From NCBI RefSeq assembly GCF_900109545.1, contig NZ_FOAP01000023.1, forward strand, positions 89,118 through 153,117: a stretch of DNA of 64,000 nt, read 5' to 3'. This stretch comes from Stigmatella aurantiaca (GTDB lineage: Bacteria; Myxococcota; Myxococcia; Myxococcales; Myxococcaceae). The position numbers and the translations under genes are program-made. This document shows, one piece after another, positions 33,906 to 43,633 of this stretch. Under the pieces are notes generated by a model. That model had not been told where the DNA came from and did not search any database. It worked only from the letters and a program-made list of their open reading frames with translations. Numbering within the stretch: the stretch's first letter is position 1; every line of letters begins with the position of its first letter.

Positions 33906-35195
33906 TCAGAACTTGGAGAACAGGATGAGCTTGCCCAGCGTCTCCGCCCCGCCTCCCCCCGCCATGTTCCACACGATGGCGAGAATGTCGGGCGCCTGCT
34001 CCACGTGCCGGGACACCAGGTAGAAGCACTCCACCGCCGCCTGGTCCAGCGCGGCCTGGGACGCCTCGGGCGGGAGGCCCGGGGCCTGCGCGCGCAGCGC
34101 CGCCACGGCCGGGTGCCCCGCCAGCGTCATCCGCATCATCGCCACGCGCACGGCCAGCCGGAAGACATAGCCCAGCAGGTTCGGCGCTTCCGTGAACGGG
34201 GCCCGCAGCCACTGGTTCACCGTGTAGTTCAAGAAGTACTGCTGCACGCGGGCGCCGTGCGTGGCCTCCAGCCACTCCCAGCGCGCGGTGGCCTCGCGCC
34301 AGGCCGCATCGGAGGAGCCCTCCGCCTCCGCGGAGCCCCACAGCGAGCCCAGCACGCCATCGGAGAAGGGCTTGAAGCGCTCGCCCCGCGCCACCGCCCG
34401 CCGGGCCTTGAGCATCGAGGCCAGCAGCTCCGCGCTGGCCCCCCCGGGCACCTCCAGCGCGGAGAAGTCCCGGTGCATGGCCTCCAGCCGGTCCTGCGCC
34501 TCGAACGGGGGAAGCCACGCCTCCAGAATCTGCTCCACCTGCTCCGGCGTCCCCGCGAACGGCGCCTCGGCCCGGAAGACGGAGTCGAGCTGGAACGCCA
34601 ACTGCCCCAGGAACCCGAGCCGGGAGGCGAGCGGGAACCCCTGCTGGCGCAGCAGCCCCAGCGCGGTGGCGCGAATGCGCTCCGCGTGGGCGACGTACAC
34701 GTCCCCGGGCGCACCGGGAAACGGCCGCGCCACCTCCGGCCGGGGGACCGCCTCCCAGGGGCCCGGCACCTGCTCCAGGGCATCCGGCGTCAGCAGGAGC
34801 CGCCGCGCCATCTCCGGACAGGCCAGGGAGCCAGCCACCTCCACCTGCTCGCCCACCTTCGAGACGATGCGCGGAAAGGTGGCGCAGCCATCGGGCAGCA
34901 CCCGCTCTCCATACCGCTGGTGCAGGGAGCAGAACTTCTGCGTATCGAGGAAAGGACAGGCACCGCCGGTGCCCATCTGGATGAAGGCCCGCTCGGCGGG
35001 AGGCCCCTCCGGCTGGGACACCACGAGCGCCTCCACCCGCTGCGCATCGGGCGTTCCCGCCACCCCTTCACGCAGCCGCGCCAGCCGCTCCTCGCTGACG
35101 GGAACCCGGAGCCCGATACAGCAGGTGTCCTCGCACCGGTCGGCGAGGCACTGAAACTCCAAGACGCTTCGAGCGAAACGGGGAAGCGCATCCAT
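33906..35195 (-). CDS. FliB-like lysine-N-methylase
   Basis: 429 residues matching the flagellin lysine-N-methylase (FliB) family. The conserved cysteine pattern is complete: CLADRCEDTCCIGLRVPV near the N-terminus, then CPFLDTQKFCSLHQRYGERVLPDGCATFPRIV. In Salmonella FliB methylates surface lysines of flagellin; related genes occur in bacteria without flagella. Since most Cystobacterineae lack flagella and no flagellar gene is present here, the substrate is probably another protein. Start at MDALPRF; a Met five residues upstream has a better-placed GAGG and is an alternative. Downstream of the pullulanase terminator. Confidence 0.8.
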   Translation of the reverse strand: MDALPRFARSVLEFQCLADRCEDTCCIGLRVPVSEERLARLREGVAGTPDAQRVEALVVSQPEGPPAERAFIQMGTGGACPFLDTQKFCSLHQRYGERVLPDGCATFPRIVSKVGEQVEVAGSLACPEMARRLLLTPDALEQVPGPWEAVPRPEVARPFPGAPGDVYVAHAERIRATALGLLRQQGFPLASRLGFLGQLAFQLDSVFRAEAPFAGTPEQVEQILEAWLPPFEAQDRLEAMHRDFSALEVPGGASAELLASMLKARRAVARGERFKPFSDGVLGSLWGSAEAEGSSDAAWREATARWEWLEATHGARVQQYFLNYTVNQWLRAPFTEAPNLLGYVFRLAVRVAMMRMTLAGHPAVAALRAQAPGLPPEASQAALDQAAVECFYLVSRHVEQAPDILAIVWNMAGGGGAETLGKLILFSKF

Positions 35196-35262
35196 GGCAG
35201 TGGGCCTCAATCCCCCGGAGCATAGCGCGCCCGAGGCTTCCCTGTACGGCCCCTCATGGGGA

Positions 35263-35295
35263 GGCGTCCGCTCCCCCCTGGGAGGAGCGGACGCC
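35263..35295 (-). terminator. terminator-like hairpin after pullulanase
   Basis: Perfect 12-bp stem GGCGTCCGCTCC / GGAGCGGACGCC with a 9-base loop, 27 bases beyond the pullulanase stop. A second small hairpin (CCCCTCATGGGG) follows at about 35250-35262. No T-run. Confidence 0.65.
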
Positions 35296-35322
35296 GGGGA
35301 CTCGCCCCGAAGCCCGGGAGGG

Positions 35323-38300
35323 CTACCGGGCGTGCGAACGGCGCCGCAGCAGGCTCAGGCCCAGCAGCAGGCCCAGGGCGCCAAACGCCGTGCCGTTGGT
35401 GCTCGCGCAGTCACACCCCCCGTCGTCGTCCTCCCCCTCTCCATTGACGAACACCACGGTGGAGCGCGCCGGGACAACGAACGTGCCCGCCGCGCGGTCG
35501 AAGGAAGCCGTGCGCACCGTGGGGTCCGCCGACTCACGCTGCACCGGGTGGAGCACGAGCGGCTGCGCCTTGAAGGCCTCCGCCGTGAAGCGCTGCTCCG
35601 TGCCCGTGGCGTTGAAGAGCACCACCGCGCGCTCGAACTCCCCCTCGGCCGCGGGCGAGTCGCCTTGGATGCTCATGACGATGAGGCCGGGCGTCTGCTC
35701 CGAGCCGGTGTTCTCGAAGCGCACGCGCTGCTGGATGTCCTCCGCCGTGCGCAGGCGGAACAGGCGCGAGCTCTTGCGGATGCGCACCACCTCCTCGAAG
35801 TGGGCGAGCGCCTGGGCGATATGGGCCGGCTGAGGCTTGAGCGCGGGGTCGGCCAGCAGCGTCTTGAAGTACGGCCAGTTGTCCTTGTTGTCGTCGTACG
35901 GCGGCAGGCCCACGCCCCAGTTGTTGGACTGGTAGGTGAAGTCCAGCCGGTTGAACCAGTCGCCCGAGTTGTAGCTGTTGCGGTCCAGGGACTTGGAGCG
36001 CAGCAGCTCGTCGCCCGCGTGGAAGAAGGGAATGCCCTGGGCCAGCGCCACCAGGCTGATGCCCATGTTGTGCATCCGCACGCGCGTGTCCATCGTGGCC
36101 TCACGCGGGGCCTTGAGCTGCACGGCGTCGAACAGCGTCTCGTTGTCGTGCGCCGAGACGTAGGTGATGACTTCCTGCGGATCCAGCGTGTAGCCGGCCG
36201 GGGCGCCGTTGTAGCTCACCTCCGAGCCCTTCACGGTCTTGTCCTCGACGCTGGTGAAGGCGTAGTCCCGGAGGTTGCCCGCCAGCCCCACGCGGATGCG
36301 GTCCATGTGCTGCAGGAGCAGCTTCTGGGGGTCGTCCGTGCCCTGGGGGAACCCATTGGGGTCATAGGCCAGGCCGCTGATGAAGCCCTGGTAGCGCGTG
36401 TCATCGAAGGGGCCGCCGCCGCGCGCCGCGTCGCGGAGCCGGTCGCTGAAGGTGCCGATGCCCGTGCCCGGCATGTTGAGCTGCGTGGCGTTCACGCCCC
36501 GGGCGTTGCCCGCCACCTCGCCAAAGTCCCAGCCCTCGCCGTAGACGTAGATGGCCTTACCGTCCACGCCGTCCTTCTCCAGCGTGAGCGCGTCCAGGGC
36601 CTGGCGCACCTTGAGCATGTTGGCCTTCAGGTGGTGGCCCATCAGGTCGAACCGGAAGCCATCCACCTTGTAGTCCCGCGCCCAGGTGACGATGGAGTCC
36701 ACCATCAGCTTCTCCATCATCACGTTCTCGGTGGCGGTGTTCTGGCAGCACGTGGAGGTCTCCACGCCGCCGGTGCCGCTGAGCCGGTGGTAGTAGTCCG
36801 GGACCACCCGGTCGAGCACCGACTGGGGCGACTGCCCGGAGGCGGTGGTGTGGTTGTAGACCACGTCCATCACCACGCGCAGGCCACGCTGGTTGAGCGC
36901 CTGCACCATCTCGCGGAACTCGGCGATGCGGGTGGGGCCGTCCGGCTGGGTGGCGTAGCTGCCCTCGGGCACGGTGTAGTGGTACGGGTCATAGCCCCAG
37001 TTGAAGCCGTCCGCGTCGCGCACCGCGTTGATGGCGGCCTGCGGCTCTTCCGAGTCCGGGGCGAAGGAGGACAGGTCCCCGGCCGGCTGGGCCTGGGCGG
37101 CGCGGTCCTCCTGGATGGTGGCGATGTCGAACACCGGCAGCAGGTGCACGTGCGTCACGCCGGCCTTGGCGATGCGCGCCAGGTGCCGGGTGCCGTTGGA
37201 GTCCCGGGTGAAGGCCTTGAAGGTGCCGCGCTCGGCCTCCGGCACCGTGGTGTCGGAGATGCTGAAGTCGCGCACGTGCAGTTCGTAGAGGACGATGTCC
37301 TCGGGCGCCTCCAACGCGGGCTTCTGCAGCGTGTCCCAGCCGGTGGGCGCCAGCGCCAGGTCCCGCAGGTCGACGATCTGGCTGCGGGTGCTGTTCATCG
37401 CCAGGCTCACCGAGTACGGGTCGGTCACCTGATTGAGCTTCACCGCCTGCTCCCGGCGCACGTAGACCTCGACCTCGTAGAGGTAGAACTTGTCCTTCCA
37501 CGAGGCGTCCCCCGACGCGATCCAAACGCCCTGGGCGCCCGGCTGCATGGGGACGCGGGCGGAGGGCTGGGCCGCCGTGGAGCTGTCGAAGACGAGCAGC
37601 TCCACCTTCCGGGCCGTGGGCGCCCACAGCCGCAGCGTGGGGCCCACCACGCCCGTCTCGAACGCGACGCCCAGCGGCCCCGAGTACGCGAAGAGCGCAT
37701 CCAGCACCCCGGCCGTCTGCACGCCCGTGGCATCCGCCAGGACGGCGGCCCCGGGCGGCGTGACCGAGACGGCGAGCTGCCCCTTGAGGTACTCGGGCAC
37801 GCGGGCCAGCTCCGCCTGCGGCACCTTCAGGGCGAGCGCGTTCTTCACGAGGGGGAAGCGCTCCTTCAGCTCGGCGCTCAGGCCCGCCGGGTCCACGGTG
37901 AGCGCGAAAGAGGCACCGCCCTGGATGCCGGTGCCCGTCAGCCGCATGGCCCCCTCCGGCTCGTGGTGGAGCCGGAAGGTGGAGCCCTCGGGGGCGGACT
38001 CGGGGCTCCAGGCCAGCGTGTCCGGGGCCACCCACAGTGCCCGGGCCTGCACGATGTCCCCGGTGGGAGCCCCCGCCGCGCGGACGGTGGGCTTCTTGGT
38101 GGTGGCGTTCCAGGTGAAGGTCATCTCGGTCCCCGCCGCCGGCACGGAGAAGGTCAGGTTGGACGAGCCTCCGTCCTGGCCGTAGCTCTCGGTCCAACCC
38201 TCGTTGAGGGCGGCCTTCATCTCATAATTGCCCGGCGGCAGCGCCGTCGTGCGCAAGGTGTAGACGCCGTTGCCCTCCGGACGGAGCCACGTCTTGAGAC

Positions 38301-38721
38301 AGTCCGGCTGCCAGTCGCCGGGACAGCCCAGCTCCGCCTGGAAGGAGCCCGCGGCCGTCACGATGGGGGTGTTCTGGCTGCTCGTCACCCACTGGGTGGC
38401 CTGCTCGAAGTAGAACTTCACCTGCGAAGCACTCGCCAGGGTGAGCGTGAGGTCCGCCCCGCCCGGCCCGCCATAGGTCTCCGACAGGGAGCCGTTGAGG
38501 GCCACCTTGTACTTCCAGGTGCCCGCGGGGACCTCGAAGCCCTTCCGCCAGATGCCGTCTTGCGGACCGAGCGTGATCTGGGTGGCGGCACAGGCCGGAT
38601 CCCAATCGCTCGCACAGCCCACCTCGCTCTGGAAATCACCGATGACCGTCACGCTCGTGGGCACCTGCGCGGCGGCCAGGCCCGGCACGGCCAGCCATGC
38701 GCCGAGCACGAGCGGGCGCAT
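35323..38721 (-). CDS. pulA: secreted pullulanase (GH13) with MYXO-CTERM tail
   Basis: 1132 residues. Signal peptide ([18 protein letters not shown]), then two ~100-residue starch-binding X25-type modules with paired signatures ([17 protein letters not shown] and [17 protein letters not shown]), a CBM48-like N-terminal region ([17 protein letters not shown]), and a GH13 barrel of the pullulanase type: [18 protein letters not shown], nucleophile Asp692 in [10 protein letters not shown], acid/base Glu729 in [11 protein letters not shown], and AHDNETLFD. It hydrolyses alpha-1,6 branches in pullulan or amylopectin. The C-terminus (CDCASTNG, hydrophobic stretch, RRRSHAR) is a MYXO-CTERM-like sorting tail, so surface anchoring is likely. 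ATG 38721 has no SD; a CTG at 38751 is well placed after GGAGG. Confidence 0.95.
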   Translation of the reverse strand: MRPLVLGAWLAVPGLAAAQVPTSVTVIGDFQSEVGCASDWDPACAATQITLGPQDGIWRKGFEVPAGTWKYKVALNGSLSETYGGPGGADLTLTLASASQVKFYFEQATQWVTSSQNTPIVTAAGSFQAELGCPGDWQPDCLKTWLRPEGNGVYTLRTTALPPGNYEMKAALNEGWTESYGQDGGSSNLTFSVPAAGTEMTFTWNATTKKPTVRAAGAPTGDIVQARALWVAPDTLAWSPESAPEGSTFRLHHEPEGAMRLTGTGIQGGASFALTVDPAGLSAELKERFPLVKNALALKVPQAELARVPEYLKGQLAVSVTPPGAAVLADATGVQTAGVLDALFAYSGPLGVAFETGVVGPTLRLWAPTARKVELLVFDSSTAAQPSARVPMQPGAQGVWIASGDASWKDKFYLYEVEVYVRREQAVKLNQVTDPYSVSLAMNSTRSQIVDLRDLALAPTGWDTLQKPALEAPEDIVLYELHVRDFSISDTTVPEAERGTFKAFTRDSNGTRHLARIAKAGVTHVHLLPVFDIATIQEDRAAQAQPAGDLSSFAPDSEEPQAAINAVRDADGFNWGYDPYHYTVPEGSYATQPDGPTRIAEFREMVQALNQRGLRVVMDVVYNHTTASGQSPQSVLDRVVPDYYHRLSGTGGVETSTCCQNTATENVMMEKLMVDSIVTWARDYKVDGFRFDLMGHHLKANMLKVRQALDALTLEKDGVDGKAIYVYGEGWDFGEVAGNARGVNATQLNMPGTGIGTFSDRLRDAARGGGPFDDTRYQGFISGLAYDPNGFPQGTDDPQKLLLQHMDRIRVGLAGNLRDYAFTSVEDKTVKGSEVSYNGAPAGYTLDPQEVITYVSAHDNETLFDAVQLKAPREATMDTRVRMHNMGISLVALAQGIPFFHAGDELLRSKSLDRNSYNSGDWFNRLDFTYQSNNWGVGLPPYDDNKDNWPYFKTLLADPALKPQPAHIAQALAHFEEVVRIRKSSRLFRLRTAEDIQQRVRFENTGSEQTPGLIVMSIQGDSPAAEGEFERAVVLFNATGTEQRFTAEAFKAQPLVLHPVQRESADPTVRTASFDRAAGTFVVPARSTVVFVNGEGEDDDGGCDCASTNGTAFGALGLLLGLSLLRRRSHAR

Positions 38722-39063
38722 GGCCAATGAAGAAAGAATGGGGACTCTCAGAACACACCTCCAGAAGTTGTGACGCGGTGGTGCGCGCAACTCGCGACGG
38801 ACGCAGGCCAGGGCCTTCGCACCCGTCGCGGCATACGGGCCCGCGCAGCCTAACAGGGGACGGTCAGCAAGCGTCCAGGGTTCCCCTCCCCTCCAGTGTG
38901 TCTCACCAGACATGCCAGCACGCGCCGTAAAACATGTTTCTCCGCATCTGCCTGCTTGCCCCGCGAGGAAAGGGCCCGGTGCCCGTCTGGGGTTGCGAGC
39001 GGACCGAGGCCATCGCCACCCTGCTGGGGTGGGGCGTGGCACGGTCCTTTCCTGGGGTGACGG
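38722..39063. promoter_or_regulatory. divergent intergenic region, pullulanase/lipoprotein
   Basis: 342 bases between two divergently transcribed genes of the maltodextrin locus. It holds the pullulanase leader (GGAGG at 38758-38762, minus strand) and a short palindrome AAACATGTTT at 38930-38939. Presumably contains both promoters; no sigma-70 or sigma-54 element is convincing. Confidence 0.4.
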
Positions 39064-39501
39064 ATGAAGCGCTTGCTTGGCTTGGCGGTGATGGGTGCGG
39101 CGTGCTGGATGGGGTGCCAGACAGACAAAGCCGTGGCGGGCTATTCCTCTCAAACCGCCTCGCCCGCGCGGATTGCCCAGAATCCCAACCTCGCGGCCGG
39201 TGAGGGCGGCATGCTGGTGGAAGGCACCGTGGTGGCCGACACCCAGGACAGCCTCCTCATCGAAGACCCCGACGGACTCCAGCGCTCCCTCCGCATCCAG
39301 GAAGACACCGTCTACCGGATGGGAGAGGACGGCGAACTCACCGCGCGCGAGTACCTGGCGCCGGGCGCCGTGGTCCGCGCCTCGTTCGACTACAACAACA
39401 AAGAGCGCGTCGCCCAGGAAGTCATCATCCTGGACACCGTCTCCCCCTCCGAACCGAACGCGTGGCCCGAGGACCCATCCCCCTACCGCCGCGACCCGTG
39501 A
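39064..39501 (+). CDS. small lipoprotein
   Basis: 145 residues with lipobox WMGC (Cys18). The mature protein contains one small beta-barrel-like module (VEGTVVADTQDSLLIEDPDGLQRSLRIQEDTVYRMG...APGAVVRASFDYNNKERVAQEVIIL), similar in pattern to the C-terminal module of the lipoprotein at 13148-13882 (DUF5666-like). No catalytic residues. It stands just before the amylase gene and may belong to the maltodextrin locus by position only. Confidence 0.75.
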   Translation: MKRLLGLAVMGAACWMGCQTDKAVAGYSSQTASPARIAQNPNLAAGEGGMLVEGTVVADTQDSLLIEDPDGLQRSLRIQEDTVYRMGEDGELTAREYLAPGAVVRASFDYNNKERVAQEVIILDTVSPSEPNAWPEDPSPYRRDP

Positions 39502-39616
39502 AGTAGGATTCAGGGACAATCGGGAAAAGTCTTGCAGCCTTCGTGATTTCCCCTCGGAAAACGACGCAGTGCATCATGGTTTTGCGGCTGGTGAATCCGA
39601 CCACACAGGTCAATTG

Positions 39617-39630
39617 TGAGAACGATTGCA
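39617..39630 (+). promoter_or_regulatory. candidate LacI/MalR-type operator
   Basis: TGAGAACGATTGCA lies 41 bases upstream of the amylase start in an AT-richer stretch. It matches 12 of 14 positions of the LacI-family cre-like consensus TGWAANCGNTNWCA, including the central CG. It could bind a sugar-responsive LacI-family repressor; none is encoded in this window. Confidence 0.4.
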
Positions 39631-39671
39631 CTGTTCACCGAATCGTAAATCTGTGAAAAAGTCGCGCACGA

Positions 39672-41243
39672 ATGCAGTCCCCTCTTCGTCCCCGTACTGC
39701 TGGCTTCCCGCAGGCGCTGCTTCGCAGGGCCATGGCGTGGGCGCTGCTCCCCACGCTCTGCCTGGCCGGTTGTGCCCACGCGCCCCCGGCCGCTTCCCCC
39801 CCGCCCGAGGTGGCTGCGGCGCCCGCGCCCGCCCCTGCAGCGCCCGCACCCCGCCCCTGGGCCGACGAGATCCTCTACTTCGTCGTCGTGGACCGCTTCG
39901 CGGATGGGGACCCCACGAACAACGTCCCGGGGGACACCTCCGCGCCGGGGACCTTCCATGGCGGGGACCTCCAGGGGCTCATCCAGCAGTTGGATGAGCT
40001 GACGTCGCTGGGCATCACCGCGCTGTGGATCACCCCGGTGGTGAAGAACGTGGAGGGCTTCGTCACCGGCTCGGGCTTCCCGGACTGGGCCTACCACGGG
40101 TACTGGGCGGATGACTTCCACACGATGGATCCGCGCTTCGGCACCGAGGAGCAGCTGCGGACGCTGGTGAGGGAGGCCCACGCGCGGGGCATCCGCGTGC
40201 TGCTGGACGTCGTCTACAACCACGCCGGCTACGGCACGCGCTACCAGCGCATGGCGGAGACGAAGGACTGGCTGCGCTCGGAGGAGCTGGGCAACTGCGG
40301 CCAGGACAACAACATCACCTCGTGCGTGGCGGGCCTGCCGGACTTCAAGACCGAGCGCCCCGAGGTGGCCCAGTACCTGCTGGACGCGCAGATCGCCTGG
40401 GCCAAGCGCTCCGGCGTGGATGGCTTCCGGCTGGACACCCTCAAGCACCTGGAGCACGGTTTCTGGCAGGAGCACCGCCGCCAGACGCGCGCGGCGCTCG
40501 GCCCGGACTTCTTCCTGCTGGGGGAGCTGTGGGGCGGCGAGCTGGCCTCGCTCGACAAGTACTTCGTCAACGACGAGGTGGATGCCGGCTTCGACTTCAG
40601 CTTCCAGGGCAGCACCCTGGCGTTCCTGATGGGGCGCGGGCGCACGGTGGCCTTCGACCGCTACCTCCAGTCGCGCGGCAAGATTCGCCCCGGCTACCAC
40701 CTGTCGCACTTCCTGTCCTCGCACGACGTGCCCGGGGCCCTGTTCCAGCTCGGCGGGGACAAGGTCCGCTTCCAGCTCGCGGCGGTGCTCCAGCTCACCA
40801 CCGGCGGCATCCCCACCATTTATTACGGGGAAGAGGTGGCCCGGCCGGGCGGCGACTGGCCCGCCAACCGGGACGACATGCCCTGGGGTCCAAGAGACGT
40901 GAAGCCCGGGGCCGGCAAGCCTCGCGACGAGGCGCTTCGTAAGACGTACCAGAAGCTCATCTCGATTCGCCGCGCGCACCCGGCGCTCTCGCGCGGCACG
41001 CACCGGGGCCTGTCCACCGACGGCGACCTGTACGTGTTCTTGCGCCACGAGGCGGCGTCCGGGGACGTGGTGATGGTGGCCATCAACCGCGGGCAGACCC
41101 CGGCCACCGTCTCCCTGCCGTGGCCGGAGCCCTGGGGGGCCACGGCCGCGGAGGACCTGCTGAACGGGGGGAGGCTGGAAGGCCCTGCCCTGGAGCTCAC
41201 CGTCGAGCCACTCTCGGCGCGAATCCTGGGCAAACCGGGCTAA
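39672..41243 (+). CDS. lipoprotein alpha-amylase family glycosidase (GH13)
   Basis: 523 residues. Lipobox in LCLAGC followed by an Ala/Pro linker; Met21 may be the true start because it gives a compact lipoprotein signal. The GH13 barrel shows LDVVYNHAGYG, nucleophile Asp255 in GFRLDTLKH, acid/base Glu285 in LLGELWGG and FLSSHDVPG. Single-domain maltodextrin-type amylase anchored in the outer or inner membrane, facing the periplasm or exterior; it would degrade dextrins delivered to the ABC transporter encoded next. First gene of the probable malKEFG operon (57 bases to malK). Confidence 0.93.
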   Translation: MQSPLRPRTAGFPQALLRRAMAWALLPTLCLAGCAHAPPAASPPPEVAAAPAPAPAAPAPRPWADEILYFVVVDRFADGDPTNNVPGDTSAPGTFHGGDLQGLIQQLDELTSLGITALWITPVVKNVEGFVTGSGFPDWAYHGYWADDFHTMDPRFGTEEQLRTLVREAHARGIRVLLDVVYNHAGYGTRYQRMAETKDWLRSEELGNCGQDNNITSCVAGLPDFKTERPEVAQYLLDAQIAWAKRSGVDGFRLDTLKHLEHGFWQEHRRQTRAALGPDFFLLGELWGGELASLDKYFVNDEVDAGFDFSFQGSTLAFLMGRGRTVAFDRYLQSRGKIRPGYHLSHFLSSHDVPGALFQLGGDKVRFQLAAVLQLTTGGIPTIYYGEEVARPGGDWPANRDDMPWGPRDVKPGAGKPRDEALRKTYQKLISIRRAHPALSRGTHRGLSTDGDLYVFLRHEAASGDVVMVAINRGQTPATVSLPWPEPWGATAAEDLLNGGRLEGPALELTVEPLSARILGKPG

Positions 41244-41300
41244 GACGTCCCTGGAAATACGCAAACCCACAGACACCCTGCTCACAGGGAAGAGGGCTGG

Positions 41301-42395
<1,095 letters not shown>

Positions 42396-42409
42396 TTCCG
42401 GAGCCCTCC

Positions 42410-43633
42410 ATGAAGACCTTGAGATTGCTGACCGCGGCCGTGTGCTTCTGTGCCCTCGGCCTGCTGCCCCTGTCCGCCTCCGCCGCCGAACTGGTCCTCT
42501 GGCACTCCTACCGCGCCGAGGAGAAGGCTGCGATGGACAAGCTGGTGGCCCAGTACAACGCGGCCAACGCCGCCAAGGGCATCACGGTGAAGGCGCTGCC
42601 GGTGCCGTACGACGCCTTCGCCGACAAGATCACCGCCACGGTGCCGCGCGGCAAGGGGCCGGACCTCTTCATCTTCGCGCAGGACCGGCTGGGCGGCTGG
42701 ATCGAAGCGGGCAACACCATCGAGCCCATCGACTTCTTCGTGGATGACACGCTCAAGAAGCGCTTCATCCCCACCACGCTGGACGCGATGACGTACCGGG
42801 GCACGCTCTACGGCCTGCCGCTGAACTACAAGGTCACCACGCTCATCTACAACAAGAAGCTGGTGCCCACCCCGCCCAAGACGTCCGCGGAGCTGGTGCA
42901 GATCGCCAAGAAGATCACCAACAAGGGCGCTGGCAAGTTCGGCCTCGCGTACGCCTACGGCGACTTCTACTACCACGCGGCGCTGATGAACGGCTTCGGC
43001 GGCGGCGTGTTCGACGCCAAGTTCACCCCCACGATGAACTCGCCGGCGAACGTGAAGTCCATCGACCTGCTGATGAAGTGGATCGACAAGGACGGCATCC
43101 TCCCGGCCGAGCCCTCCACGGCGCTCGTCACCTCGCTGTTCAACGACGGCAAGACGGGCATGGTCATCTCCGGCCCCTGGTTCCTGGGGGAGATCGCCAA
43201 GGGCATCGAGTACGGCCTGGCGCCGCTGCCCACGCTGGATGAGGCGGACGGCAAGCCCATGCGCCCGTGGATGACGGTGGAGGGCGTGTACGTGACGGCG
43301 CCCTCGCAGAACAAGGAGGCCGCCTTCGACTTCGCCAAGTTCCTCACCGACACCGCGTCCGCCAAGGTGCTGGCGCTCGAGGGCCGCCAGAGCCCGGGCA
43401 ACGCCCAGGTGTACACCGACGCCCAGGTCTCCAAGGATCCGCAGCTCAAGCCCTTCCGTGACCAGGTGGACACCGCGGTGCCCATGCCCAACGCGCCCGA
43501 GATGACGATGATCTGGTCGCCGGCCACCACCGCGATGAACTCCATCCTCAAGAAGACGGCCACGCCGAAGGCGGCGCTGGACACCGCGCAGAAGGCCGTC
43601 GCCAAGGACATCGCGGGGCTCCGGAAGAAGTGA
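42410..43633 (+). CDS. malE: maltose/maltodextrin-binding protein MalE
   Basis: 407 residues, signal peptide ending SASAA, then the extracellular solute-binding type 1 fold beginning ELVLWHSYRAEEKAAMDKLVAQYN. Typical blocks: GPDLFIFAQDRLGGWIEAG, LYGLPLNYKVTTLIYNKKL, KTGMVISGPWFLGEI, and the closing NSILKKTATPKAALDTAQKAVAKDI. Binds maltose or longer dextrins in the periplasm. Stop overlaps the GTG start of malF (GTGA). Confidence 0.94.
   Translation: MKTLRLLTAAVCFCALGLLPLSASAAELVLWHSYRAEEKAAMDKLVAQYNAANAAKGITVKALPVPYDAFADKITATVPRGKGPDLFIFAQDRLGGWIEAGNTIEPIDFFVDDTLKKRFIPTTLDAMTYRGTLYGLPLNYKVTTLIYNKKLVPTPPKTSAELVQIAKKITNKGAGKFGLAYAYGDFYYHAALMNGFGGGVFDAKFTPTMNSPANVKSIDLLMKWIDKDGILPAEPSTALVTSLFNDGKTGMVISGPWFLGEIAKGIEYGLAPLPTLDEADGKPMRPWMTVEGVYVTAPSQNKEAAFDFAKFLTDTASAKVLALEGRQSPGNAQVYTDAQVSKDPQLKPFRDQVDTAVPMPNAPEMTMIWSPATTAMNSILKKTATPKAALDTAQKAVAKDIAGLRKK

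Noticed and set aside
39035..39055. Sigma-54-like TGGCAC...TTTC upstream of the lipoprotein
   Set aside because: The -12 GC is missing and the element would put the transcription start at the start codon.
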